A stretch of DNA of 60,798 nt from Bacteroides stercorirosoris (GTDB lineage Bacteria; Bacteroidota; Bacteroidia; Bacteroidales; Bacteroidaceae): assembly GCF_900142015.1 (NCBI RefSeq), contig NZ_FQZN01000033.1:1-60798 (forward strand), written 5' to 3'. Position 1 is the stretch's first letter. Every line of letters starts with the position of its first letter. The position numbers and the translations under genes were made by a program. Below are positions 43,352-51,505 of the stretch, piece after piece. The notes under the pieces were generated by a model. It had not been told where the DNA came from. It was given only the letters and a program-made list of their open reading frames with translations, and did not search any database.

Positions 43352-44212
43352 ATGAAACTGAAAGATAAATTCACAGAACTGATGCATAATCAGGCTTTGA
43401 AGCGAAAACTATATGTCATCATATTCGAAGCTGACACACCTGCCGGGAAGCTATTCGATGTTACCCTGATCTGGTGCATATTGCTTAGCGTAGGACTTGT
43501 TATCCTGGAAAGCCTGCAAGGATTACCGGTATGGCTGAAAACTCCATTCATTGTTATGGAGTATTTACTGACCGCTTTCTTTACTTTCGAATATATCACC
43601 CGATTGTATTGTTCGCCTAAACCTTCCAAATATGCTTTCAGCGCTTTCGGAATCATTGACTTGCTGGCTACACTACCTCTTTATCTTGCTTTCCTGTTTC
43701 CCGGAGCACGCTATCTGCTTATTATACGGGCCTTCCGCCTGATACGGATATTCCGCGTTTTCAAGCTATTCCACTTCTGGATAGAGGGGCAAATGCTACT
43801 GACAGCACTACGAGACAGTAGCAAGAAAATCGCAGTTTTCTTTATGTTTGTGGTTATTCTGGTGATATCTATCGGAACACTGATGTACATGATTGAAGGA
43901 GGAAAACCCAATACACAGTTCAGCAATATTCCCAACAGTATTTATTGGGCCTGCGTCACCCTTACTACCGTAGGTTACGGAGATATAACTCCTGTCACCG
44001 CCCTGGGGAAATTCCTTTCGGGTTGTGTCATGCTGATAGGTTACACGATTATTGCGGTACCCACCGGAATTGTCTCCGTGTCGCTGATGAAAAGGCATGA
44101 AAAGAATGTGGCAAGAGAGTGTCCCAACTGTCACAGAAGAGGGCACGATGAGGGGGCACAATATTGCAAGTATTGCGGTTCATCACTCAATGAAATGAAG
44201 AATGAGAAATGA
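43352..44212 (+). CDS. Voltage-gated-type potassium channel with C-terminal zinc ribbon
   Basis: 286 aa. Six helices with an S4-like segment rich in Arg (LLIIRAFRLIRIFRVFKLFHF), pore loop and selectivity filter TVGYGD. After the last helix a short cytosolic tail has CPNCHRRGHDEGAQYCKYCG, a zinc ribbon, an unusual add-on for a Kv-type channel that may serve assembly or gating. Confidence 0.9.
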   Translation: MKLKDKFTELMHNQALKRKLYVIIFEADTPAGKLFDVTLIWCILLSVGLVILESLQGLPVWLKTPFIVMEYLLTAFFTFEYITRLYCSPKPSKYAFSAFGIIDLLATLPLYLAFLFPGARYLLIIRAFRLIRIFRVFKLFHFWIEGQMLLTALRDSSKKIAVFFMFVVILVISIGTLMYMIEGGKPNTQFSNIPNSIYWACVTLTTVGYGDITPVTALGKFLSGCVMLIGYTIIAVPTGIVSVSLMKRHEKNVARECPNCHRRGHDEGAQYCKYCGSSLNEMKNEK

Positions 44213-44296
44213 AGAATGAAGAATCTAGCTGCGCTGTAAAGGTACTCCGAAAGGAAATTCTTCATCCTTCATTCTTAATTCTTAATTCTTAATTTA
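44205..44296. repeat. GAAGAATGAAGAAT inverted/direct repeat after the channel gene
   Basis: A purine-rich arm (GAAATGAAGAATGAAGAATC) and a pyrimidine-rich arm (TTCTTCATCCTTCATTCTTA followed by ATTCTTAATTCTTAATT) form an imperfect hairpin with repeated units. It spans the channel stop and the leader of the YjbQ gene and may act as a terminator. Confidence 0.55.
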
Positions 44297-44309
44297 AACA
44301 ATATATAAA

Positions 44310-44735
44310 ATGGAACAAAGTTTTGTTACTCAAAAAGAATTTACCCTACGTCCCCGTGCACGTGGTTTTCACCTGATAACGGATGAAATAATACGTAATC
44401 TGCCCCGATTGCCGCAAGCCGGAATCTTACATCTGTTCATCAAGCATACCAGTGCCGGGCTTAGCATCAATGAAAATGCTGATCCGGATGTCCAGACTGA
44501 TATGGAGGCCATCTTCAACCACCTGGTGAAAGAACGGGAACCCTACTATATGCATACCTGCGAAGGAGATGACGACATGCCCGCCCATGCCAAATCGACC
44601 CTGACAGGCAATAGTCTGAGCATACCTATCACTGACGGCAGACTGAATATGGGTATCTGGCAAGGTATATACCTCTGTGAATTCCGCAATCGTGGCGGTG
44701 GAAGAAAAATAGTAGCAACCGTCATCGGACAATAG
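44310..44735 (+). CDS. YjbQ/UPF0047 family protein (secondary thiamine-phosphate synthase-like)
   Basis: 141 aa. HTSAGLSINENADPDVQTDME, YMHTCEGDDDMPAHAKSTLTG and LGQ-like GIWQGIYLCEFR match YjbQ. The family has weak thiamine-phosphate synthase activity in vitro; its real role is uncertain. Confidence 0.9.
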   Translation: MEQSFVTQKEFTLRPRARGFHLITDEIIRNLPRLPQAGILHLFIKHTSAGLSINENADPDVQTDMEAIFNHLVKEREPYYMHTCEGDDDMPAHAKSTLTGNSLSIPITDGRLNMGIWQGIYLCEFRNRGGGRKIVATVIGQ

Positions 44736-44768
44736 AATATATGAAAACTAACTACTAATACAGCAATA

Positions 44769-45494
44769 ATGAAACGAGCCATTATCATAGGAGCCACCTC
44801 CGGCATAGGAGAAGAAGTAGCCCGGCTGCTGGTTCAGCAAGGCTGGCACATCGGCATTGCCGGAAGACGGGAAGAGGCCTTGAAGAACCTGCAAGCCACC
44901 GCCCTCAGGCAAATAGAAATCCAACGACTGGACGTGACGGAGACGGACGCCCCCACCCAACTGGAAACCCTTATCCGGAAACTGGGAGGCATGGATCTGT
45001 TCTTCCTGAGCTCCGGCATCGGCAGTCAGAACCCCGACCTGCTGCCCGAAATAGAACTGAACACCGCCCGCACCAATGTGGAAGGTTTTACCCGTATGGT
45101 AACCTCCGCCTTCAATTACTTCAAAGCACGGGGCGAAGGACATATTGCCGTCATCAGCTCCATTGCAGGCACCAAGGGATTGGGCATTGCCCCGGCTTAC
45201 TCCGCAACAAAACGTTTCCAGAACACCTATATCGACGCCCTGGCACAACTCGCCCGGATGCAACACCTGAATATTCACTTCACGGATATACGCCCGGGCT
45301 TTGTAGCCACCGACCTGTTGAAAAGCGGTAAATTCCCCATGCTGATGCAAGCCGGACAAGTAGCGACGAGCATCGTCCGCGCACTGAACCGAAAGCAACG
45401 GGTAGTTGTTATAGATGGCAGATATCGGGTGCTCGTCTTCTTTTGGAGGATGATACCCCGGTGGTTATGGGAAAGATTACCTATAAAGAATTGA
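44769..45494 (+). CDS. Short-chain dehydrogenase (SDR)
   Basis: 241 aa. IIGATSGIGEEVARLL (cofactor), SSGIGSQ (NNAG variant), ISSIAGTKG and YSATKRFQNTYIDALA (catalytic Tyr-Lys). NADPH-dependent reductase-like; substrate unknown. It follows YjbQ by 33 bp. Confidence 0.88.
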   Translation: MKRAIIIGATSGIGEEVARLLVQQGWHIGIAGRREEALKNLQATALRQIEIQRLDVTETDAPTQLETLIRKLGGMDLFFLSSGIGSQNPDLLPEIELNTARTNVEGFTRMVTSAFNYFKARGEGHIAVISSIAGTKGLGIAPAYSATKRFQNTYIDALAQLARMQHLNIHFTDIRPGFVATDLLKSGKFPMLMQAGQVATSIVRALNRKQRVVVIDGRYRVLVFFWRMIPRWLWERLPIKN

Positions 45495-45582
45495 GCATCC
45501 TCACTTATAAAGAGCTCCGATTCCTTGCCCCATTCCCGCAAATATCGTATATTCGACCTCCAAATTAAACAACATTCCGAAA

Positions 45583-46563
45583 ATGAAAAAGAACTCTATA
45601 CACATCCTGATAGTCGCCTCAGTTGCCTTGTGTGCAGGCGCCGCACTCCCTTTCCTGCTGGGACATAGTACGCTGGACCCTGAACAGCAATCCGTTAAAT
45701 CCGAAGTTCCCTATTGCGTCACCTCCCCTTCCGTACCGGATAAAATCAGCTTTGCCGGACAAGAAATTGATCTGACGCGTTACGACCACCGCGAGCGCAT
45801 GGATCGCGAACAGATGTCGTTCACCTATATGCACTCCACCACCATGCTCACCATCAAACGTGCCAACCGCTTCTTTCCCATTATCGAACCGATACTGAAA
45901 GAAAACGGTGTGCCCGATGACTTCAAATATCTTGCCGTCATAGAAAGTAACCTGAACACCCTTGCCCGCAGTCCGGCAGGAGCCGCCGGAATGTGGCAGT
46001 TCATGCAGACCACCGGACGCGAATTCGGCCTTGAAGTCAATCCCAGCGTTGATGAACGTTATCATGTGGAAAAAGCAACCCGCGCGGCATGCAAGTATCT
46101 GAAAGATGCTTACCAGAGATATGGCAACTGGCTTTGTGTAGCCGCCGCCTACAATGGCGGACAGGGACGCATTTCTTCCGAACTGAGAAAGCAACTCGTA
46201 GACCAGGCCGTAGACCTCTGGCTGGTTGAGGAGACTTCCCGCTATATGTTCCGCCTGCTTGCCGCCAAAGCCGTCATCAGTAATCCGCAACGTTACGGTT
46301 TCCTGCTGAAACGGGAACAGCTTTATCCGGCCATTCCTTATACGGAGGTCACCGTTAATACGGGTATCGACAACCTGGCGCAGTTTGCCCGAGACAAGGG
46401 CGTCACCTATGCCCAACTGAAGGACGCCAATCCCTGGTTGCGCGACACCTCCCTGCAAAATAAAAGCGGGCGTACATACGTTCTTAAAATACCGACACAG
46501 GCGGGAATGCATTACGACCCGAAGCGGACGGTGCCCCATAATAAGAATTGGGTGATTGATTGA
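45583..46563 (+). CDS. Lytic transglycosylase (SLT/MltD-like) with LysM-like C-terminus
   Basis: 326 aa with signal peptide. The SLT domain has FKYLAVIESNLNTLARSPAGAAGMWQFMQTTG (catalytic Glu in ES) and AAYNGGQGRI. A degenerate LysM-like segment follows (TEVTVNTGIDNLAQFARDKGVTYAQLKDANPWLRD ... YVLKIPT). Cleaves peptidoglycan to 1,6-anhydromuropeptides. Confidence 0.92.
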   Translation: MKKNSIHILIVASVALCAGAALPFLLGHSTLDPEQQSVKSEVPYCVTSPSVPDKISFAGQEIDLTRYDHRERMDREQMSFTYMHSTTMLTIKRANRFFPIIEPILKENGVPDDFKYLAVIESNLNTLARSPAGAAGMWQFMQTTGREFGLEVNPSVDERYHVEKATRAACKYLKDAYQRYGNWLCVAAAYNGGQGRISSELRKQLVDQAVDLWLVEETSRYMFRLLAAKAVISNPQRYGFLLKREQLYPAIPYTEVTVNTGIDNLAQFARDKGVTYAQLKDANPWLRDTSLQNKSGRTYVLKIPTQAGMHYDPKRTVPHNKNWVID

Positions 46564-46659
46564 TGTAGGTTTCGCCTCAATTAAAACAGCTTATCAACGC
46601 GAGGATAGATATTTGCATTTAAAACACATATAATTATTTACAAAACAAGAAGTTTGGAG

Positions 46660-46745
46660 ATACAGTCGTAACCTCATCCCCATTCAGTCGGTAGGTGAAT
46701 ATGATTCAGTCGGTAGGTGAATGCCATTCAGTCGTTACTTCATTA
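46660..46745. repeat. 22-bp-period array (ATTCAGTCGGTAGGTGAAT core)
   Basis: CAGTCG recurs at 46663, 46685, 46707 and 46729, exactly 22 bp apart. Units two and three share the 19-bp core ATTCAGTCGGTAGGTGAAT, itself an inverted repeat (ATTCA...TGAAT). It lies 84-169 bp before the MgtC start. Confidence 0.8.
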
Positions 46746-46828
46746 TGGGCTATATTAACGCTTCTGACTATCAACCAGTTATACGAATCGTATTTAGCAA
46801 TAATAAATTAGAACAAAAAGGAGGTAAT

Positions 46829-47497
46829 ATGGCATTAAATTTTGATTTCGTACTCAGACTATTAGTTGCCGGCATTCTGGGCGCCATCATCGGGCTGGAC
46901 CGTGAATACCGTGCCAAAGAAGCCGGATATCGCACTCATTTCCTGGTATCATTGGGCAGTGCCCTCATCATGATTGTTTCCCAATACGGCTTTCAGGACA
47001 TTATTAAAGAAAACAGCGTCTCGCTGGACCCAAGCCGTGTGGCGGCACAGGTAGTCAGCGGCATCGGTTTCATCGGTGCAGGCACCATCATCCTGCAAAA
47101 ACAGATTGTACGCGGACTGACCACTGCGGCAGGAATATGGGCCACCGCGGGCATCGGTCTGGCTGTTGGTGCCGGAATGTATGTAATCGGCATTGCCGCC
47201 ACTCTATTGACTTTGGCAGGACTGGAGCTTCTCAGCATCCTGTTCAAAAGTGTAGGGATGAAAAGTTCCATGATAACCTTCTCCACTCCAAACAAGGACA
47301 TCCTCAAAGAAGTTTCCGACCGGTTCAAATCCCGGAATTATATGCTGGTCTCCTACAAAATGGAAAGGCTCGGCTTCGGAGAAACGGAGAGATATATCGT
47401 GACTATGGTCATCAAATCCAAGCGGAGCAATGACGAAGGACACATGCTGTCGCTGATGCAGGAATGGCCGGACGTGACGGTGGAACAGATAGAATAG
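46829..47497 (+). CDS. MgtC/SapB-family membrane protein
   Basis: 222 aa from ATG 46829, preceded by an AGGAGG (46819-46824) that selects this start over the longer frame. LGAIIGLDREYRAKEAGYRTHFLVSLGSALIMIVSQ and SGIGFIGAGTIIL, RGLTTAAGIWATAGIGLAVG are the MgtC core with about five helices. A cytosolic ACT-like tail follows. Implicated in Mg2+ homeostasis or acid/ATP regulation in related bacteria. Confidence 0.92.
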   Translation: MALNFDFVLRLLVAGILGAIIGLDREYRAKEAGYRTHFLVSLGSALIMIVSQYGFQDIIKENSVSLDPSRVAAQVVSGIGFIGAGTIILQKQIVRGLTTAAGIWATAGIGLAVGAGMYVIGIAATLLTLAGLELLSILFKSVGMKSSMITFSTPNKDILKEVSDRFKSRNYMLVSYKMERLGFGETERYIVTMVIKSKRSNDEGHMLSLMQEWPDVTVEQIE

Positions 47498-47522
47498 CTG
47501 CCGCATAGGATAGCTGCTGCCG

Positions 47523-48293
47523 TTATTGCTTCTCCGTCATGTGTTTCCAATAACGTACTGGCATATCTTGTTTATGTTTCCGCGGATTTAGCCGTTCTTT
47601 GATGCAGATGGCTTTAAAGTACGTCTTCCAGAGTTGCTGAAAGAGTTTTTCGTCCTTGTCCATCAGGCTTTCGTCCAGCATACCGGTAACAAGATGCCCC
47701 TCACGCGAACCTTCTTCAAATGTAACCTGACGTACTTCTTTCAAATCATAATAGAATCCGTAAGCCCGCTTGATGTCATATATCAGCCAGGGCTGGTCGG
47801 CAAAACGGTCTTTAAAGTGGTCGATGGCCAAAGGGAGGGCATTCTTTTCCGGTTCCACGGCAGCAAAGAAAGTGCCGTCGGCAGCTTTCTGAAAACGGAT
47901 AAACTGGAGCATACGAAGACGTTCCCAATCCACCCGCTTCCACATACGTGAAAATTCCAGCACATCAGGGTCGGCAAAGTTCGTCTCAATGGAACGGGGA
48001 GCATCAATCGCCTTGCGGATATAGCGGAACAGCAACATCGGCGTTTCTGCTTCTTCCGCCAGCCAACACTGGGCAAGGCACGACAAAGCACCGGAAGAAA
48101 GTTTCTTTTGCAGGCCGCGCCACACGCGCTTCGCTTTTTCTTCTTCGGTGATTACCGTGAAGACTTCATCGTGAAACAGGGGCAACGGCTCTCCTTCCGG
48201 AAACAATGCGTCAGGAAAAACACGACGGGAATAGGCTTCAAAAACAGAAGTCAGCAAGCCTTCGAAAGTATTATCAAAAACAAATATAATCAT
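47523..48293 (-). CDS. TIGR03915-family putative DNA repair/modification protein
   Basis: 256 aa. YDxxFEGLLTSVFEAY-like N-terminus (FVFDNTFEGLLTSVFEAYSRR), RVWRGLQKKLS, FSRMWKRVDWERLRMLQFIRF, and DHFKDRFADQPWLIYDIKRAYGFYYDL match the family always found beside the TIGR03916 radical SAM protein. It lacks a recognised catalytic motif. The end of the upstream radical SAM gene is 60 bp away on the same strand. Confidence 0.85.
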   Translation of the reverse strand: MIIFVFDNTFEGLLTSVFEAYSRRVFPDALFPEGEPLPLFHDEVFTVITEEEKAKRVWRGLQKKLSSGALSCLAQCWLAEEAETPMLLFRYIRKAIDAPRSIETNFADPDVLEFSRMWKRVDWERLRMLQFIRFQKAADGTFFAAVEPEKNALPLAIDHFKDRFADQPWLIYDIKRAYGFYYDLKEVRQVTFEEGSREGHLVTGMLDESLMDKDEKLFQQLWKTYFKAICIKERLNPRKHKQDMPVRYWKHMTEKQ

Positions 48294-48353
48294 GGCTGTT
48301 CTTTATTTGAACCGTATCTCTGTACCTCTACTCTGTGTTCAAATCACATATCA

Positions 48354-49619
48354 TTAATCCTGAAAGTCGAGCAACAACTGCCTTTCATCCACTTTCTTCT
48401 TGTTCGGTTTTGTAATCAGCAAACTGCGCACAGCCTGCGGGGTCATTTCGTTCACCGTTTTCATGGGGAGTTCATGGCAAGTAATAAAGTACTGCGCTTT
48501 CTTCATGACCACCCCTATCTTCTTCAACTCATAAAAGCCCAATTTAGAAAAGCGGCGGGATGCCACAATCAGCCTTGCCGACTTTACTCCGACACCCGGA
48601 ATACGCAACAGCATCTCATAATCCGCCCGATTAATATCTACCGGAAACTGCTCCGGGTGGCGTAGGGCCCACGACAGTTTAGGATCAATCTCCAAATCCA
48701 GGTCAGGATACGAGTCATCCACTATCTCCTCCACTTTGAACTGATAAAAGCGCATCAGCCAGTCTGCCTGATAAAGACGGTTTTCGCGCACCAGCGGTGG
48801 CTGCTTCAAAGCCGGTAAACGCGTATCATATGTATTCACAGAGATATAACCGGAATAATAAACACGTCTCATCGTAGGTCCTTTGTAAAGAGCGGATGAA
48901 AGGAAAAGAATATCTTTGTCCGTTTCTGCCGTAGCCCCTACAATCATCTGCGTGCTCTGTCCGGCAGGGGCAAAACGTGGTGCATGGCGGTGTTTCTTCC
49001 GTTCTTCCGAACTCTCCAGAACACCTTGCTGAATATAGCGCATCGGCGCATATACACTCTTATGGTCCTTCTCCGGAGCAAGAAGTTTCAGATTCTCTTC
49101 TTTCGGTATTTCTACATTGACGCTGAGACGGTCGGCGTATAGCCCCGCTTCATTCACCAGTTCACGGCTGGCGCCGGGAATACTTTTCAGATGGATATAG
49201 CCATTGAAACGATGGATGGTACGCAAATCTTTTGCCACGCGCACCAGGCGTTCCATTGTATAATCAGGATTTCGCACCACTCCACTGCTAAGGAACAATC
49301 CCTCTATATAATTACGGCGATAGAACTCCATCGTCAAATCGACAAGCTCACTCACCGTAAGCGTGGCACGCGGCAAATCGTTGGAGCGACGGTTGATGCA
49401 ATAGGCACAATCGTAAATGCAATAGTTTGTCAGCATCACCTTCAATAGTGAAATGCAACGCCCGTCCTCAGCAAAACTGTGGCAAATGCCCCAGCCACCG
49501 ACAGTATTCCCCAACATGCCGGGCTTGTTGGAACGCACAGTACCACTGGACGCGCACGAAACATCATATTTCGCTGATTCCGCCAGTATCTTCAGTTTAT
49601 TAAGGACGTTTTCGTTCAT
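48354..49619 (-). CDS. TIGR03916-family putative DNA modification/repair radical SAM protein
   Basis: 421 aa. The [4Fe-4S]/SAM motif is in NYCIYDCAYCINRR (CxxxDCAYC). The N-terminus has CASSGTVR and GNTVGGWGICHSF. A helix-hairpin-helix (LLRIPGVGVKSARLIVASRRF, about 340-362) predicts DNA binding. Paired with TIGR03915 in many genomes, suggesting repair of a specific DNA lesion such as spore-photoproduct-like damage, but the reaction is unknown. -7 box at 49662-49669. Confidence 0.88.
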   Translation of the reverse strand: MNENVLNKLKILAESAKYDVSCASSGTVRSNKPGMLGNTVGGWGICHSFAEDGRCISLLKVMLTNYCIYDCAYCINRRSNDLPRATLTVSELVDLTMEFYRRNYIEGLFLSSGVVRNPDYTMERLVRVAKDLRTIHRFNGYIHLKSIPGASRELVNEAGLYADRLSVNVEIPKEENLKLLAPEKDHKSVYAPMRYIQQGVLESSEERKKHRHAPRFAPAGQSTQMIVGATAETDKDILFLSSALYKGPTMRRVYYSGYISVNTYDTRLPALKQPPLVRENRLYQADWLMRFYQFKVEEIVDDSYPDLDLEIDPKLSWALRHPEQFPVDINRADYEMLLRIPGVGVKSARLIVASRRFSKLGFYELKKIGVVMKKAQYFITCHELPMKTVNEMTPQAVRSLLITKPNKKKVDERQLLLDFQD

Positions 49620-49661
49620 TGCAGCTATTCTCTCAATTCCAAACAGATAGAATTACTTCGC

Positions 49662-49669
49662 CAAAAGTA
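49662..49669 (-). promoter_or_regulatory. -7 box for the radical SAM/TIGR03915 operon
   Basis: TACTTTTG on the minus strand, 42 bp before the start. Confidence 0.6.
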
Positions 49670-49729
49670 CAAATACATCTGCGAAAGAACAAATAAAACA
49701 TGAAATTACACAGTCTGAATATTTATGCC

Positions 49730-49737
49730 TATCTTTG
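49730..49737 (+). promoter_or_regulatory. -7 box for the unknown gene at 49758
   Basis: TATCTTTG, 20 bp before the chosen ATG; this rules out the longer frame starting inside it. Confidence 0.6.
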
Positions 49738-49757
49738 CCCAGGCAAAAAAGAACACA

Positions 49758-50378
49758 ATGAATAAGAAAAGACCGGAAATAACGCTGCTAGAAGCCGTAA
49801 AAAAAAGCATTTGCAAAAGAGCTCTCTTCATGTACATCCTGCTCGACGGCTACAGAGCGTATCACGACATGGAAAGCGAAAGACATTTATCCATGACGAA
49901 CATCAGTTACGAAGATGCCGAAAAGCTCTCGGACTCGCTACACAAAATTATGAATCTGGACTGTGAGACGAATGATTTTCTCTACGACAAGGAGGAGCAC
50001 TTGAATGGTTCGATAGAAGCATACAACAAGCTGCAGGAACACCTCTCCAACTTCGACAATCGCCGACGAAAGGCCGCTCTGGCTTTCTACAAGCATATTT
50101 ACCACAATTTCATTTCTATCCACTTCGCCTTAGGAGGCTGGATGACATATCCCGATATTCTAATTTCCTACCTGAGTTATGTCTGTGGAACAAGCTCCTG
50201 GCAAGAGCTGAAAGACAGCATTATCCAAATTGATATTTTCAAGCGGAAAAGAGAAGCGATAGATTCAATGTATTTCCGCAAAGACATACAAATGCTGGAA
50301 AAGCTTTTCTATGAAATATATGCAAAGCAGGCGAAAAGACTGACTAAGAAGTCGGACACTTCCGCGGAAATGCAATAG
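49758..50378 (+). CDS. Unrecognised helical protein, 206 aa
   Basis: Starts MNKKRPEITLLEAVKKSICK at the ATG after the -7 box. It is soluble and mainly helical, with charged segments (KRKREAIDSMYFRKDIQMLEKLFYEIY) and a basic tail. No cysteine motif, signal peptide or catalytic signature was found. It is convergent with the H1-like gene, with a terminator between them. Function not recognised. Confidence 0.6.
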   Translation: MNKKRPEITLLEAVKKSICKRALFMYILLDGYRAYHDMESERHLSMTNISYEDAEKLSDSLHKIMNLDCETNDFLYDKEEHLNGSIEAYNKLQEHLSNFDNRRRKAALAFYKHIYHNFISIHFALGGWMTYPDILISYLSYVCGTSSWQELKDSIIQIDIFKRKREAIDSMYFRKDIQMLEKLFYEIYAKQAKRLTKKSDTSAEMQ

Positions 50379-50398
50379 TGCCCCCTTCGATATAGAGC

Positions 50399-50432
50399 AC
50401 AAAAAAGACCACCCCGACGGAGTAGTCTTTCA
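50399..50432 (-). terminator. Terminator of the H1-like gene
   Basis: On the minus strand AAAGACTACTCC pairs with GGGTGGTCTTT around GTCG and is followed by a T run. It lies 23 bp after the H1-like stop. Confidence 0.75.
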
Positions 50433-50454
50433 ATTCTTTCAGTAAGCGTGCCTA

Positions 50455-50628
50455 TTATTTAGCAGCTTCCAAAGATGCTTTACGGAAAGCTTTCATTGAC
50501 TTTTCGATTTCCAAAGAAGCCTTACGTGCACGAGTACCGGCAGCTTTGTTACCATTTTCAATCTGAGCTTTTGCATCTTTCTCGAATGCTGCATACAATT
50601 CAGCAACTTTTTCAACTAATTCTTTCAT
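50455..50628 (-). CDS. Histone-H1-like small DNA-binding protein (57 aa)
   Basis: The frame from ATG 50628 to TAA at 50455 reads MKELVEKVAELYAAFEKDAK, then AQIENGNKAAGTRARKASLE and IEKSMKAFRKASLEAAK. This is the Bacteroidetes histone-H1-like family: Lys/Ala-rich, predicted all-helical, nucleoid-binding. Codons favour a few optimal triplets (aaa, gaa, gct), consistent with high expression. A -7 box lies at 50670-50677. Confidence 0.88.
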   Translation of the reverse strand: MKELVEKVAELYAAFEKDAKAQIENGNKAAGTRARKASLEIEKSMKAFRKASLEAAK

Positions 50629-50669
50629 AATCCTTTTCTTATTAATATTACTTCGTTAATAATGTCTGG

Positions 50670-50677
50670 CAAAAATA
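50670..50677 (-). promoter_or_regulatory. -7 box for the H1-like gene
   Basis: TATTTTTG on the minus strand, 41 bp before the start. Confidence 0.6.
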
Positions 50678-50770
50678 CATTCTTTCTTGAAATAAATGCA
50701 GAAAAACGATATTTTTTTTGAAATAATCCGCAAAAATAGCACAAAAAAGCATCCTCTGGCGTTTTTTACC

Positions 50771-50778
50771 TACTTTTG
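50771..50778 (+). promoter_or_regulatory. -7 box immediately upstream of the AlbA-domain gene
   Basis: TACTTTTG ending 5 nt before the ATG at 50784, predicting a leaderless mRNA. Confidence 0.6.
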
Positions 50779-50783
50779 CAGGC

Positions 50784-51425
50784 ATGAAACCCCTTACAGA
50801 TACGGAATACATACACTTGCTTATATCCGAAGGCGAGCACCAAAGGCAGGACTTTAAGTTTGAAATATCCGATGCCCGAAAGATAGCGAAAACGCTCTCC
50901 GCTTTTGCCAATACTGACGGTGGGCGGTTGCTCATCGGAGTGAAAGATAACGGAAAAATTGCCGGAGTGCGCTCCGATGAAGAACAATATATGATAGAGG
51001 CAGCCGCACAAATGTACTGCCAACCGGAAGTGGACTACACCATGCAGACTTTTCATGCAGAAGGACGCAGCGTATTGGTGGTGCAGATTGAACAAAGTCC
51101 GCAGAAACCCGTTTATGCCAAAGATGAGACCGGGAAGCTGTTGGCTTATCTGCGCATCAAAGACGAGAATATACTTGCTACGCCGGTGCACCTGCGGGTA
51201 TGGCAGCAAAGTGGCAGCCCACGCGGTGAACTGATAACGTACACCGAACGCGAACAACTATTGCTTGATTTGTTGGAAGAAAATGACAGTTTATCGCTGA
51301 ACCGATACTGTAAGTTGGCACATCTTTCACGACGTGCAGCAGAGCATTTGCTGGCTAAGTTCATCCGGTTCGAAATTGTGGAGCCGGTATTTGAGGGACA
51401 TAAGTTTCATTTCAGGTTGAAGTAG
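50784..51425 (+). CDS. AlbA_2/Schlafen-core protein with C-terminal HTH
   Basis: 213 aa. The AlbA_2 (divergent AAA_4/Schlafen) domain occupies about 8-135: EGEHQRQDFKFEISDARKIAKTLSAFANTDGGRLLIGVKDNGKIAGV. The C-terminus (YTEREQLLLDLLEENDSLSLNRYCKLAHLSRRAAEHLLAKF) is a winged-helix-type HTH. Usually annotated ATP-binding/transcriptional regulator; function unproven. Confidence 0.87.
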   Translation: MKPLTDTEYIHLLISEGEHQRQDFKFEISDARKIAKTLSAFANTDGGRLLIGVKDNGKIAGVRSDEEQYMIEAAAQMYCQPEVDYTMQTFHAEGRSVLVVQIEQSPQKPVYAKDETGKLLAYLRIKDENILATPVHLRVWQQSGSPRGELITYTEREQLLLDLLEENDSLSLNRYCKLAHLSRRAAEHLLAKFIRFEIVEPVFEGHKFHFRLK

Positions 51426-51426
51426 T

Positions 51427-51484
51427 GACGAGGAGCTACAAGCTACAAGTTGCTGCGCTATACCTGTAGCTTGCAGCTCGTAAC
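51427..51484. repeat. Hairpin before the AGCS gene
   Basis: GAGCTACAAGCTACA and GTAGCTTGCAGCTC are imperfect inverted arms around a ~20-nt loop. They lie between the AlbA-gene stop and the AgcS start; could be a terminator or leader structure. Confidence 0.5.
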
Positions 51485-51505
51485 TAATAAATAACTATAA
51501 ATAAG

